Positions 19,966 to 27,147 of a stretch of 64,000 bases of DNA are shown in pieces. The position numbers and the translations under genes were made by a program. Positions within the stretch are counted from its first letter, which is position 1; each line of letters opens with the position of its first letter. Below the pieces are notes generated by a model. The model ran no database searches. It had not been told where the DNA came from and saw only the letters and a list, made by a program, of their open reading frames with translations. The stretch is taken from the NCBI GenBank assembly GCA_949879795.1, contig CATLBR010000012.1, forward strand, positions 21,826 to 85,825. The letters run 5' to 3'. The DNA is from an uncultured Hungatella sp. GTDB lineage: Bacteria > Bacillota > Clostridia > Lachnospirales > Lachnospiraceae.

Positions 19966-20302
19966 GGGCCTGTACTGGTTTCGACAGGGGTCATGCAGCT
20001 GGTGAAGCTATCCGCATGCGATGCGTCAAATGGCAAAATTAAATATAAACGCTGAAGATAATTTAGCATACGCTGCTTAATTGCAGCCGTCAGCCTTAAT
20101 GCACTCACACATTAAGAACCTGGCGTCGACTATGTGAGAAACGACATGTGCAAAGCTTTGAGCATGTGGGCGTATGATGAAGCTACTGAAACCGCCAGAG
20201 CGTCAGTCCCCGGGCGGCGGAGGGAATGTCAATCGGCTGACTATGATAGTAGAAGAACAGGGAATTGATTTTTGGACACGGGTTCAAATCCCGTCAGGTC
20301 CA
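19966..20302 (+). ncRNA. ssrA: Transfer-messenger RNA (tmRNA)
   Basis: The 5' end GGGCCTG (19966-19972) pairs with CAGGTCC (20295-20301) with one G-U, forming the acceptor stem; the T arm is ACGGG-TTCAAAT-CCCGT. CCA is not encoded. The tag frame begins at GCA in the run TGGCAAAATT and reads AKLNINAEDNLAYAA then TAA. The last three residues are Tyr-Ala-Ala instead of the common Leu-Ala-Ala. Pseudoknot-forming GC-rich segments are present after the tag. The neighbour smpB confirms the call. Confidence 0.95.
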
Positions 20303-20307
20303 CTCGT

Positions 20308-20367
20308 TAAAAACCCTTGGAGACAGAGGATTCTTTGATGAATGCCGTGTTTTCGAGGGTTTTTTTG
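20308..20367 (+). terminator. Terminator after tmRNA
   Basis: AAAACCCT (from about 20310) pairs with AGGGTTTT (from 20356), with seven T. The loop is long (about 38 bases) and may fold further. Confidence 0.6.
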
Positions 20368-20446
20368 TGTATAAAGCAGTCCCCCAAGGGAATATGTTTA
20401 CCGCAAAAAAGCACAAATATATTGCAAATTAGATGGAGAAGTGATT

Positions 20447-21745
20447 ATGGAAAATAAAATCGCTATACAAGATTTTGGACCAGTAAAAAAGGCGCAGATA
20501 AATTTAAATAAAAATTTTCAGATATTTATAGGTGCTCAGGCTTCTGGCAAAAGTACAATTTGTAAGGTGGTATATTTTGTTCAAAAGATAAGAGATTATA
20601 CTTTAGATTATCTGATGGATGCAGCACAGTTTACACAGAATCATAAAAATGAGTATTTCAATAATTATTTGAAATATTTGACAAAGCAATTTATGGGGTG
20701 CTTTGGGAAAACTAAACATATGCAGAAATTTAACATTTCCTATATGTTTGCGGGAAAACATATTAATATTTTCTTGAACCCTGATGGCTATGTACGATTT
20801 TCTATTGATGCTAAATTAAAAGAAGAACTTCTAGGGTTGATAAATGAGGCTTCTGAAATGTTTTTAAATAATTTCAATACAAAGAGTCTGTTGGATAATA
20901 TAACTGCTGTGGCGGTAATGAAACGCCATTTAAATGAACGGTTGTTTTTAGTATTTCAAAACAATAATGAAATTATTTACATCCCAGCCGGAAGAAGTTT
21001 GTTAGCAACCATGTCTGAGCAGTTACAAGATGTTTCTACTGATGAGATGGATTTGACTATGCAGGAATTTATTAAACTGATAAAAATAACAAAAAATAAA
21101 TTTGGAACTAAAATTCCGGAAATGATTAAAGATTATGTAAAAACGATTAAAGGTCAGATAAATAATGCGGCGGTAGACCAGGCATATGAATTGATTAAGA
21201 AAATTCTGAAAGCAGACTATATAAGCGGCAATGATGGTGAAAAAATTTATTTTGATGAGCATCATTGGGTTAAACTGATGTATGGTTCGTCGGGTCAGCA
21301 GGAAGTATTGTGGATATTGATGCTTGCCTTTGCAACAATTTTGGAAAAGAATAAATCATTTATTATAATTGAAGAACCAGAAGCACACTTATTTCCGATT
21401 GCACAAAAGGATGTTATGAGTCTTATTTCGTTAATGATAAATTCAACGAATAGTAAGGTTATTATAACAACACATAGTCCATATATACTTACTTCTACGA
21501 ATATATTATTGTATTCGCAAAAAGTCGAAAATCAGCATACAAAGTTGAATAAGGTTGTTATTCCTTCAAATTTAAGAGTGTCTTATGAAAACTTCGCTGC
21601 CTATAAAGTGGACAATTCTGAAAGGGTGTTGGAACCTTTGTTAGATGAGGAAAGTCATATGATTAATACAAATTATATTGATGAAGTATCGTCTATTACA
21701 AATAGTGAACTTGATGAGCTTATTACCATGGAGATAGATGAATGA
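20447..21745 (+). CDS. OLD/AAA_15-type ATPase, probable defence component
   Basis: 432 residues, AT-rich, unlike its neighbours. ATG at 20447 is chosen for GGAGAA six bases upstream; a GTG at 20441 also opens the frame. Walker A is GAQASGKST (29-37), an SMC/ABC-like signature lies at YGSSGQQEVL, Walker B is FIIIEEPEAHLFP (about 305-317), and the switch His is in TTHSPY (341-346). This is the OLD-family ATPase core, but no TOPRIM domain follows: the C-terminus is a short acidic tail. Its stop overlaps the next start by four bases (ATGA), so the two make an operon. It sits just behind tmRNA, a frequent insertion point. Anti-phage function is inference. Confidence 0.8.
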   Translation: MENKIAIQDFGPVKKAQINLNKNFQIFIGAQASGKSTICKVVYFVQKIRDYTLDYLMDAAQFTQNHKNEYFNNYLKYLTKQFMGCFGKTKHMQKFNISYMFAGKHINIFLNPDGYVRFSIDAKLKEELLGLINEASEMFLNNFNTKSLLDNITAVAVMKRHLNERLFLVFQNNNEIIYIPAGRSLLATMSEQLQDVSTDEMDLTMQEFIKLIKITKNKFGTKIPEMIKDYVKTIKGQINNAAVDQAYELIKKILKADYISGNDGEKIYFDEHHWVKLMYGSSGQQEVLWILMLAFATILEKNKSFIIIEEPEAHLFPIAQKDVMSLISLMINSTNSKVIITTHSPYILTSTNILLYSQKVENQHTKLNKVVIPSNLRVSYENFAAYKVDNSERVLEPLLDEESHMINTNYIDEVSSITNSELDELITMEIDE

Positions 21746-22275
21746 TTTGTAGAAAATTAGAAGAATGTATTAATGGAGAACTGCAAAGGAATTCTTTGCG
21801 GAAATGTGATAATAAAAATAGGATGAACTGTATTGAGTCATCGGATAGACGCTCGGCAGTAAAGTGTGAAGAGAATAAAAAGAGATATGTATTCGAAAAT
21901 ACGAAAAAAAACCATGTGATTTTATATAAAATGGATGGTGGGATAATAGTGGAAGATAAGTCTGTTCCATTAAATACGAGTAAATGTGATTATGTGTTTA
22001 TCATTGGTGATGCAACTGCAAGTGTTGTTTTAACAGAACTTAAAGGTGTTAATGTGTCCAAAGCGTTGATTCAGCTTAAGGGAACTTTATTATTATATAA
22101 AAGTGTTTTTTGTAAATTTGGACATGTATTTGCAAGAGCAATAGTGACATCTTCAACACCAAATCTAAAAGCGAGTCCGGAATATGTTAATTTGGAACGG
22201 ATGATTCGCAGAGATTATAAAGGAAATATAAAAATTGTTGAGAAACAATTTATTGAAAAGGATATAGAACTATAG
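21742..22275 (+). CDS. Small PD-(D/E)xK-like protein paired with the ATPase
   Basis: 177 residues, AT-rich, translationally coupled to the ATPase. I do not recognise a named family. The core KCDYVFIIGD (81-90), VVLTELKG (95-102) and ALIQLKGT (108-115) has the layout of a PD-(D/E)xK nuclease: Asp83 or Asp90, Glu99-x-Lys101 and a Gln111 on the next helix. The N-terminal 50 residues are polar with several Cys (C3, C9, C22, C30, C42). In OLD-type systems the ATPase usually drives a nuclease, and here the ATPase lacks one, so this is probably the effector. No catalytic proof is available from sequence. Confidence 0.6.
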   Translation: MICRKLEECINGELQRNSLRKCDNKNRMNCIESSDRRSAVKCEENKKRYVFENTKKNHVILYKMDGGIIVEDKSVPLNTSKCDYVFIIGDATASVVLTELKGVNVSKALIQLKGTLLLYKSVFCKFGHVFARAIVTSSTPNLKASPEYVNLERMIRRDYKGNIKIVEKQFIEKDIEL

Positions 22276-22511
22276 GCCGTTACATACAAATGGACGACTG
22301 TTCCAGATCTTTTTTGAGAGAATTGGAGTGATAAAGAACGATGGTTTTGTCGGTCAGTTGATTTATTTTTTAGTTTTATATGAGAGTCATTCTGGCTGAC
22401 TTCTATGAAACCATGTTGATTGAGATATTTTCATGAATAAATCCTCTCTATCTGTCATATAATGGCAGTAAACGGACAACCGTAATATGATATGATATCA
22501 GGAGGGCGAAC
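22276..22511. other. AT-rich gap with no gene seen
   Basis: No supported reading frame. A TATGATATGATATC stretch at about 22487 resembles the palindromic -10 boxes at 34830 and 37663 and may be the promoter of the small gene at 22512. Confidence 0.4.
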
Positions 22512-22766
22512 ATGGAGAGAAGACACAGAAGAACCAAGAGAGAGAAGCTGGAAGACGAACTGACCAGCACAGAGGCGGCGATCGAGCAGTACCGGGCGGC
22601 GATCGCCGCTATGGAAGAGAAACGCCAGTCTCTTCTCGAGGAGATCGAGTCAGAACATATCAAGGAAGTGACAAAACTTTTAAAGGAAAAGAATATGTCT
22701 GTGAACCAGCTGAAAGATTTGCTGGGGGACATGACAAGCGAAGAGCTGGAGAGGCAGGGCGCATAA
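22512..22766 (+). CDS. Small coiled-coil protein (DUF4315-like)
   Basis: 84 residues with CAGGAGGGC upstream. The N-terminal 58 residues are a charged coiled coil (KLEDELTSTEAAIEQYRAAI). The C-terminus EVTKLLKEKNMSVNQLKDLL looks like a small helix-turn-helix-like motif. Size and shape resemble DUF4315 proteins found on conjugative elements, but I cannot confirm the family. It lies alone between the ATPase cassette and a repeat block. Confidence 0.55.
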   Translation: MERRHRRTKREKLEDELTSTEAAIEQYRAAIAAMEEKRQSLLEEIESEHIKEVTKLLKEKNMSVNQLKDLLGDMTSEELERQGA

Positions 22767-22893
22767 GTCCTGCTTTTTTGACGCAGAATCCAAGACAGCA
22801 GGATTTCACAGATATTTCACAAATTCGACAACAAATGAACGCAATTTCTATTTATGCTGATGTAAATACAGATACAAGGAGACAGCAGACCAT

Positions 22894-23121
22894 ATGGAAC
22901 AAGAAGTATTGACATCTGAAGAGACAAGGAGCGAGGAAGAGATCGATTTTGTAAAAGAATTCGAGACAGATATATTTCTGAGAACCCAGATCAGTGTTCC
23001 AGGAGAAGATTCACCGAACCGCATCCCAAGTTTTGCCCACGGCCACACCGCCTACCAGACCATAGCCGAGGCAGACACCCTTTCAAAAAACAAAAGGCCC
23101 CAAACCTCCAAAAAAGCCTGA
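22894..23121 (+). CDS. Small hypothetical protein
   Basis: 75 residues with AAGGAGACAG upstream of the ATG, which supports expression. The sequence is polar, acidic at the N-terminus, with a basic tail (NKRPQTSKKA); no motif, signal or membrane segment was recognised. Function unknown; it could be a non-functional remnant. Confidence 0.4.
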   Translation: MEQEVLTSEETRSEEEIDFVKEFETDIFLRTQISVPGEDSPNRIPSFAHGHTAYQTIAEADTLSKNKRPQTSKKA

Positions 23122-23220
23122 CCCCACCAATCCCCTGTACATTCCCTCCCCATAGAATAAAAAATACTAGACTAAGTCCTTGAGGGAGGGTATAATCTTC
23201 ACGTAAGCAACAAGCAGTGC

Positions 23221-23660
23221 GAAAAAAGGCAGGCAAGAAGTTTCGTCGTGCTCGCACGCAAGAAACTTCTTGCCTGCCTTTTTTCATAGGGCGCGAGCCC
23301 GTGAGCGAGGAGCCGCGAAGCGGATTCGAGCGTAGCACTGCGCCGCCGCGGGAGGCCCAAAAGCCAAGATATTGCCAGGCCACAAGCCCATGGGCCAAGA
23401 AGCCGCCAAGCAGATTGGAGCGTAGCACTGCGCCGCCGCGGGAGGCCCAAAAGCCAAGATATTCCCAGGGCTGCGACCCCATGGGCCAAGAAGCCGCCAA
23501 GCAGATTGGAGCGTAACACTGTGCCGCCGCGGGTGCGCAAAGTCAATCTATTGCCAGGCCACAAGCCCATGGGCCAAGAAGCCGCGAAGCAGATTGGAGC
23601 GTAGCACTACGCCCCTGCGGGCCCCCAAGTCAATCTATTCCCAAGGCCGCGAGCCCCCGC
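23221..23660 (+). repeat. Structured element, family S, copy 2, with a tandem array of 84-90 base units
   Basis: A perfect 24-bp inverted repeat (23221-23244 with 23262-23285; arm core GGCAGGCAAGAAGTTTC) has a loop that folds again (CGTGC/GCACG). It is followed by AGGGCGCGAGCCC and GAGGAGCCGCGAAGCGG, which align with the hairpin series at 11430-11470. From 23366 a unit starting AAGATATT or AAGTCAATCTATT and ending GCCGCCGCGGG-AGGCCC recurs at 23366, 23456, 23540 and 23627. Open frames crossing it have no ribosome site and unrelated reading on each strand, so it is treated as non-coding. Confidence 0.75.
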
Positions 23661-23703
23661 CGCACTGTCACACAAAGAGAGGGAGAAAAAGGAGGATCGA
23701 GTA

Positions 23704-24360
23704 ATGGAGGGTAAGAAAAAAGATTTGGTGATGAGAATCGTGCTGGTGGTTGCCGCCAACCTGATACTGGGAGGCGGAATATCCCTGTTGAGGCTGTCCG
23801 GTTTCGGCACAGATCCCTACACCTGTATGAATCTAGGGGTGAGCAGTCATCTGGGTATCGGCCTGGGCCTATACCAGGTGATATTCAACACCATCCTGTT
23901 TATTCCGGTATTCATTCTGGACCGGAAAAGTTTCGGCATAGGGGCGCTGGTCAATATGTTCGGTCTGGGATATTTCATAGAATTCTATATGTTTCTGCTG
24001 GCAGCTGCAGGAATTACCATCGAGGGTCTGGCAGGAAACACAGTGATCCGAATCGCCCTTCTGGTGGCGGGGGTTCTAGTGGTATGCTTCGGCATAGCCT
24101 TGTACATGTTCTGCAACCTGGGGGCTGCTCCCTATGATCGTCTGGGCGTGATCATAGAAACATATTCTCACAAGAAAATTAAATTTAAGTGGGCCAGAAT
24201 CGCCATGGATCTCACAAGTATCGCCGTGGGCATTCTGACAGGGAGTGTGATAGGTGTGGGCACGGTGGTGGTGGCCTTTTTCACCGGACCGATTGTCAGC
24301 TTTTTCAGGGAGAAAGCCGTCATTCCCCTGGTGAAAAAACTGGGAATTCAAGAGAAGTAA
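23704..24360 (+). CDS. YczE/YyaS-type membrane protein (YitT superfamily)
   Basis: 218 residues with AAAGGAGGATCG upstream. Five hydrophobic segments are visible. Family marks: ILGGGISLLRLSGFGTDPYT near the N-terminus and the related repeat GIALYMFCNLGAAPYDRLGV in the second half; the paired GxDP/GAAPYD motifs are typical of YczE. Family members are putative integral membrane transporters or regulators of unknown substrate. The gene follows the GC-rich repeat block and stands alone. Confidence 0.8.
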   Translation: MEGKKKDLVMRIVLVVAANLILGGGISLLRLSGFGTDPYTCMNLGVSSHLGIGLGLYQVIFNTILFIPVFILDRKSFGIGALVNMFGLGYFIEFYMFLLAAAGITIEGLAGNTVIRIALLVAGVLVVCFGIALYMFCNLGAAPYDRLGVIIETYSHKKIKFKWARIAMDLTSIAVGILTGSVIGVGTVVVAFFTGPIVSFFREKAVIPLVKKLGIQEK

Positions 24361-24443
24361 TAATACACAACGCCTCATACAGGAATTGAGGCCGAAGAAA
24401 AACAGATCGGACAAAAACAGGGACAGAAACAGTAAAAAACCGG

Positions 24444-24472
24444 TTGACAGACAGGCTTTTTTGTCTGATAAT
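24444..24472 (+). promoter_or_regulatory. Promoter of ilvE with an overlapping inverted repeat
   Basis: TTGACA (24444-24449), 17 bases, GATAAT (24467-24472). CAGACA within the spacer and TGTCTG near the -10 form an inverted repeat that could be an operator. Confidence 0.6.
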
Positions 24473-24482
24473 TGTTCACAGT

Positions 24483-24549
24483 AAACCTGCATGCGCCCGG
24501 CTGAGGGCACGCCAGCACCTATGAAACTCTGGCGGGCGCATTGGGCATA
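24483..24549 (+). repeat. Family H repeat, copy 2, first hairpin only
   Basis: It matches AACCTGCATGCGCCCGGC and the closing GGCGGGCGCATT-GGCAT of the other copies, then stops. The second hairpin (GCCGCC/GGCGGC) is missing. It lies in the ilvE leader between promoter and start. Confidence 0.7.
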
Positions 24550-24624
24550 AAAAAGTTACTGACCTGGGGGCTGACAGAAGATGCCGGCGCGATAAGGCCG
24601 ATAGGAAAGGAAGGGCAAAGAGTC

Positions 24625-25692
24625 ATGAAAATCAGAATTGAGAGAACTGCTTGTCCCAAGGAAAAGCCGGGACAGGACAATCCTCTGGTGTTTGGTACGA
24701 TTTTTACGGATCACATGTTTGAGATGGACTATGAGGAAGGGAAGGGCTGGTATGACCCCAGAGTCGTGCCGTACCACAAGCTGGAGCTGGAGCCGTCATG
24801 CATGGTATTCCACTATGGGCAGGAGATGTTTGAGGGTCTGAAGGCCTACAAGTCGGAGGACGGAAGAATCCTTCTGTTCCGCCCGGACAAGAACTTTCAG
24901 CGGGCCAACAGAAGCAACCGGAGACTGTGCATTCCACAGCTTCCTGAAGATCTTTTTATAGAAGGGCTGAAGACGGTGGTCAGCGTGGACAGAGACTGGA
25001 TTCCCACAAAGCCGGGAACCTCCCTGTACATCCGCCCCTTTGTCATCGCCACGGATCCGTTCCTGGGGGTGAGACCGTCCCACACATACAAGTTTATGAT
25101 CATCTTGTCTCCGGTGGGAGCTTACTATGCAAGCGGGCTCGATCCGGTGAAGATCTGGATTGAGGACGAGTACGTGCGTGCAGTCAAGGGCGGTATCGGC
25201 GAGGCCAAGACAGGCGGCAACTATGTGGCGTCCCTGGCATCCCAGGTGAAGGCCCACGACGAGGGGTATTCCCAGGTCCTGTGGCTGGACGGCGTGCATC
25301 GGAAGTACATCGAAGAAGTAGGAGCCATGAACATATTCTTCAAGATCAACGGTACTGTGGTGACTCCGGAGCTGAACGGAAGCATCCTTCCCGGCGTCAC
25401 GAGAGATTCTGTCATCGCCCTGTGCAAACAATGGGGAATTCCTGTGGAGGAGAAGAGGATCTCCGTGGACGAGGTGGTTGCCGCGGCGGAGTCAGGGGCC
25501 ATGGAAGAGTGCTTTGGAACCGGAACGGCAGCGGTTATCTCTCCTGTGGGAGAGCTTCGCTATGAGGAGGCCCGGATGGCGATCGGCGGCGGAAAGATCG
25601 GGGAACTGACCCAGAAACTGTATGACACCATCACCGGAATTCAGCTGGGCAAGATAGAAGGTCCAAAAGGCTGGAGCGTAGAGGTTCAGTAG
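24625..25692 (+). CDS. ilvE: Branched-chain amino acid aminotransferase
   Basis: 355 residues, class II BCAT size. It transfers the amino group between Leu, Ile or Val and 2-oxoglutarate using PLP. Start at 24625 behind GGAAGGGCA; the longer frame overlaps the repeat upstream. Marks: FHYGQEMFEGLKAY, TSLYIRPFVIATD, GEAKTGGNYVAS with the PLP Lys195, and the C-terminal ECFGTGTAAVISPVGEL phosphate-binding region. One base separates its stop from the AEC transporter start, so the two form an operon, perhaps pairing amino acid or keto acid metabolism with export. Confidence 0.95.
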   Translation: MKIRIERTACPKEKPGQDNPLVFGTIFTDHMFEMDYEEGKGWYDPRVVPYHKLELEPSCMVFHYGQEMFEGLKAYKSEDGRILLFRPDKNFQRANRSNRRLCIPQLPEDLFIEGLKTVVSVDRDWIPTKPGTSLYIRPFVIATDPFLGVRPSHTYKFMIILSPVGAYYASGLDPVKIWIEDEYVRAVKGGIGEAKTGGNYVASLASQVKAHDEGYSQVLWLDGVHRKYIEEVGAMNIFFKINGTVVTPELNGSILPGVTRDSVIALCKQWGIPVEEKRISVDEVVAAAESGAMEECFGTGTAAVISPVGELRYEEARMAIGGGKIGELTQKLYDTITGIQLGKIEGPKGWSVEVQ

Positions 25693-25693
25693 C

Positions 25694-26614
25694 ATGGCAG
25701 GAATAGAAATTGTGCTGATGAAAGCCTTTGCCTTTGTTTTTATCATCGCGCTGGGGTATGGGCTTAAGAGAATAGGATTTTTCCACGCTCAGGATTTTTA
25801 CCTGCTATCGAAAATCAATATCAGGATCACCCTTCCTGCAGCGATTATCGCCAATTTCAGCAAGATCAGCATGGATATGTCCATGCTGATTATTTGCGTT
25901 GTCGGCATTGCCTGCAACGCGGTCACCATGGCGGTGGGGTACCTGATCAGCATCGGGAAGGACCGGGGCGAGAAGGCCTTTGATATGCTGAACCTGTCAG
26001 GATATAATATCGGGAGTTTTACCACACCCTTTGTACAAAATTTTCTGGGACCTGTGGGAGTGGCGGCCACAAGCCTGTTCGACACCGGGAACGCGGTGAT
26101 GTGTACAGGGATGAACTTTACGGTGGCCAGCATGGTGAGCGGAGAGGATGAAAAACCGTCCCCCGCGGGGATTCTGCGCTCCCTGCTGTCATCCCTGCCC
26201 TTTGACGTGTATCTGGTGATGACCACCCTCACCATGCTGAGGCTGAGACTTCCCCAGGCGGCAGTGACGGTGGCGGAGACGATCGGAGGAGCCAACGCCT
26301 TTGTGGCCATGCTGATGATCGGGATTGGGTTTGAGATACGGGCGGATAAGGAGAAACTGAAGCTGATGATCAGGATCCTGGCGGTCCGGTTCGGTATGGC
26401 CGTGTGTCTGGCTCTGGGATTTTATTTCCTGGCGCCCTTTGAGCTGGAGGTGCGTCAGGCCATTGCTATCTGTGTCATCGGTCCCATCACGTCGGTGTGC
26501 CCTGCCTATGTGGGGCGGCTTAAAGGGGATGTGGAGCTGTCCAGTGCCATCAATTCTCTGGCTATCCTCATAGGAGTGGTGACTACCACGGTGGCGCTGG
26601 TGATCATGCTGTGA
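25694..26614 (+). CDS. AEC (auxin efflux carrier) family transporter
   Basis: 306 residues with about ten hydrophobic segments (starts FAFVFIIALGYGLKRIGFF). Conserved AEC features are LSKINIRITLPAAIIANFSK with a Pro-containing helix in the first half, and a related ITSVCPAYVG in the second. These carriers move organic anions such as malate or other dicarboxylates and amino acid products. The ribosome site GAGG lies within the end of ilvE. Substrate not determinable here. Confidence 0.88.
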   Translation: MAGIEIVLMKAFAFVFIIALGYGLKRIGFFHAQDFYLLSKINIRITLPAAIIANFSKISMDMSMLIICVVGIACNAVTMAVGYLISIGKDRGEKAFDMLNLSGYNIGSFTTPFVQNFLGPVGVAATSLFDTGNAVMCTGMNFTVASMVSGEDEKPSPAGILRSLLSSLPFDVYLVMTTLTMLRLRLPQAAVTVAETIGGANAFVAMLMIGIGFEIRADKEKLKLMIRILAVRFGMAVCLALGFYFLAPFELEVRQAIAICVIGPITSVCPAYVGRLKGDVELSSAINSLAILIGVVTTTVALVIML

Positions 26615-26714
26615 GACAGGCGGAAAATTTTTTTGTCCTGCTCAGGCCGGACAGGAGGCATGGAGCGTTCATCCGGTTTTCGCCGCCCCCTGAACTGCAA
26701 TGGGGAATTGAGGC

Positions 26715-26742
26715 TTGACAAAACAGGAAGCAATGATATAAT
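26715..26742 (+). promoter_or_regulatory. Promoter of the thrS leader
   Basis: TTGACA (26715-26720), 16 bases, TATAAT (26737-26742): both hexamers perfect. Confidence 0.85.
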
Positions 26743-26749
26743 CAAAAAA

Positions 26750-26993
26750 GAAATGCAAAGCGTTGACGGGGAAAGTAGGTTACCAGGGGCCGTTCAGAGA
26801 GAGATGGGAAGGTGTGAGCATCTTACGGAGCAGGTATCGGAAAACCACCCCTAAGCGGTCCTTAATCGGACACGGTGATTCCGTTATCGTCACAAAAAGA
26901 GGTCGGAGTATCCATAGGAGCTCCGGCAAAAAGGGTGGAACCGCGATAATTGATCGTCCCTTCTCACAGGAAACTGTGGGGAGGGGTTTTTTC
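26750..26993 (+). promoter_or_regulatory. T-box riboswitch upstream of thrS
   Basis: The T-box sequence GGGTGGAACCGCG is at 26933-26945. The Stem I region includes GTGAGCATC and an ACC Thr codon in AAAACCACCCC (about 26838-26850), a plausible specifier. A terminator (CCCTTCTCACAG / CTGTGGGGAGGG, then TTTTTT) ends near 26993. Uncharged tRNA-Thr should favour read-through. Confidence 0.92.
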
Positions 26994-27015
26994 TTTCCCC
27001 ACAGCGGATTTTCCT

Positions 27016-27125
27016 AAACCTTTATGCGCCCGGCTGCGGACGCACCACCACACATGAAAGTCCGGCGGGCGCATTTGGCATCCCTGAATGCATGCCGCCT
27101 ATTCGGCGGCGGACTTTCAAAGTAA
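27016..27125 (+). repeat. Family H repeat, copy 3, in the thrS leader
   Basis: A full copy: AACCTTTATGCGCCCGGC, then GGCGGGCGCATTTGGCATCC, GCCGCC-TATTC-GGCGGC and GGACTTTCAAAGTAA. GAAAGTCCG inside the first hairpin loop can also pair with CGGACTTTC at the 3' end (9 bp), so an alternative fold exists. It sits between the T-box terminator and the thrS ribosome site and is therefore in the thrS mRNA. Confidence 0.8.
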
Positions 27126-27147
27126 ATACATGTAAAGGAGAGTTGTC

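Noticed and set aside
19966..22300. Integrative element with att sites at the tmRNA 3' end
   Set aside because: No integrase and no second copy of the tmRNA 3' sequence were seen downstream of the AT-rich cassette.
22991..23500. Minus-strand frame with a 30-residue repeat (GFWASRGGAVLRSN)
   Set aside because: The periodic protein is a consequence of a 90-base repeat; other units are 84 and 87 bases, part of the frame crosses a perfect hairpin, and there is no ribosome site.
23366..23660. CRISPR array
   Set aside because: Units are 84-90 bases and repeated over their whole length without unique spacers; no cas genes are present.
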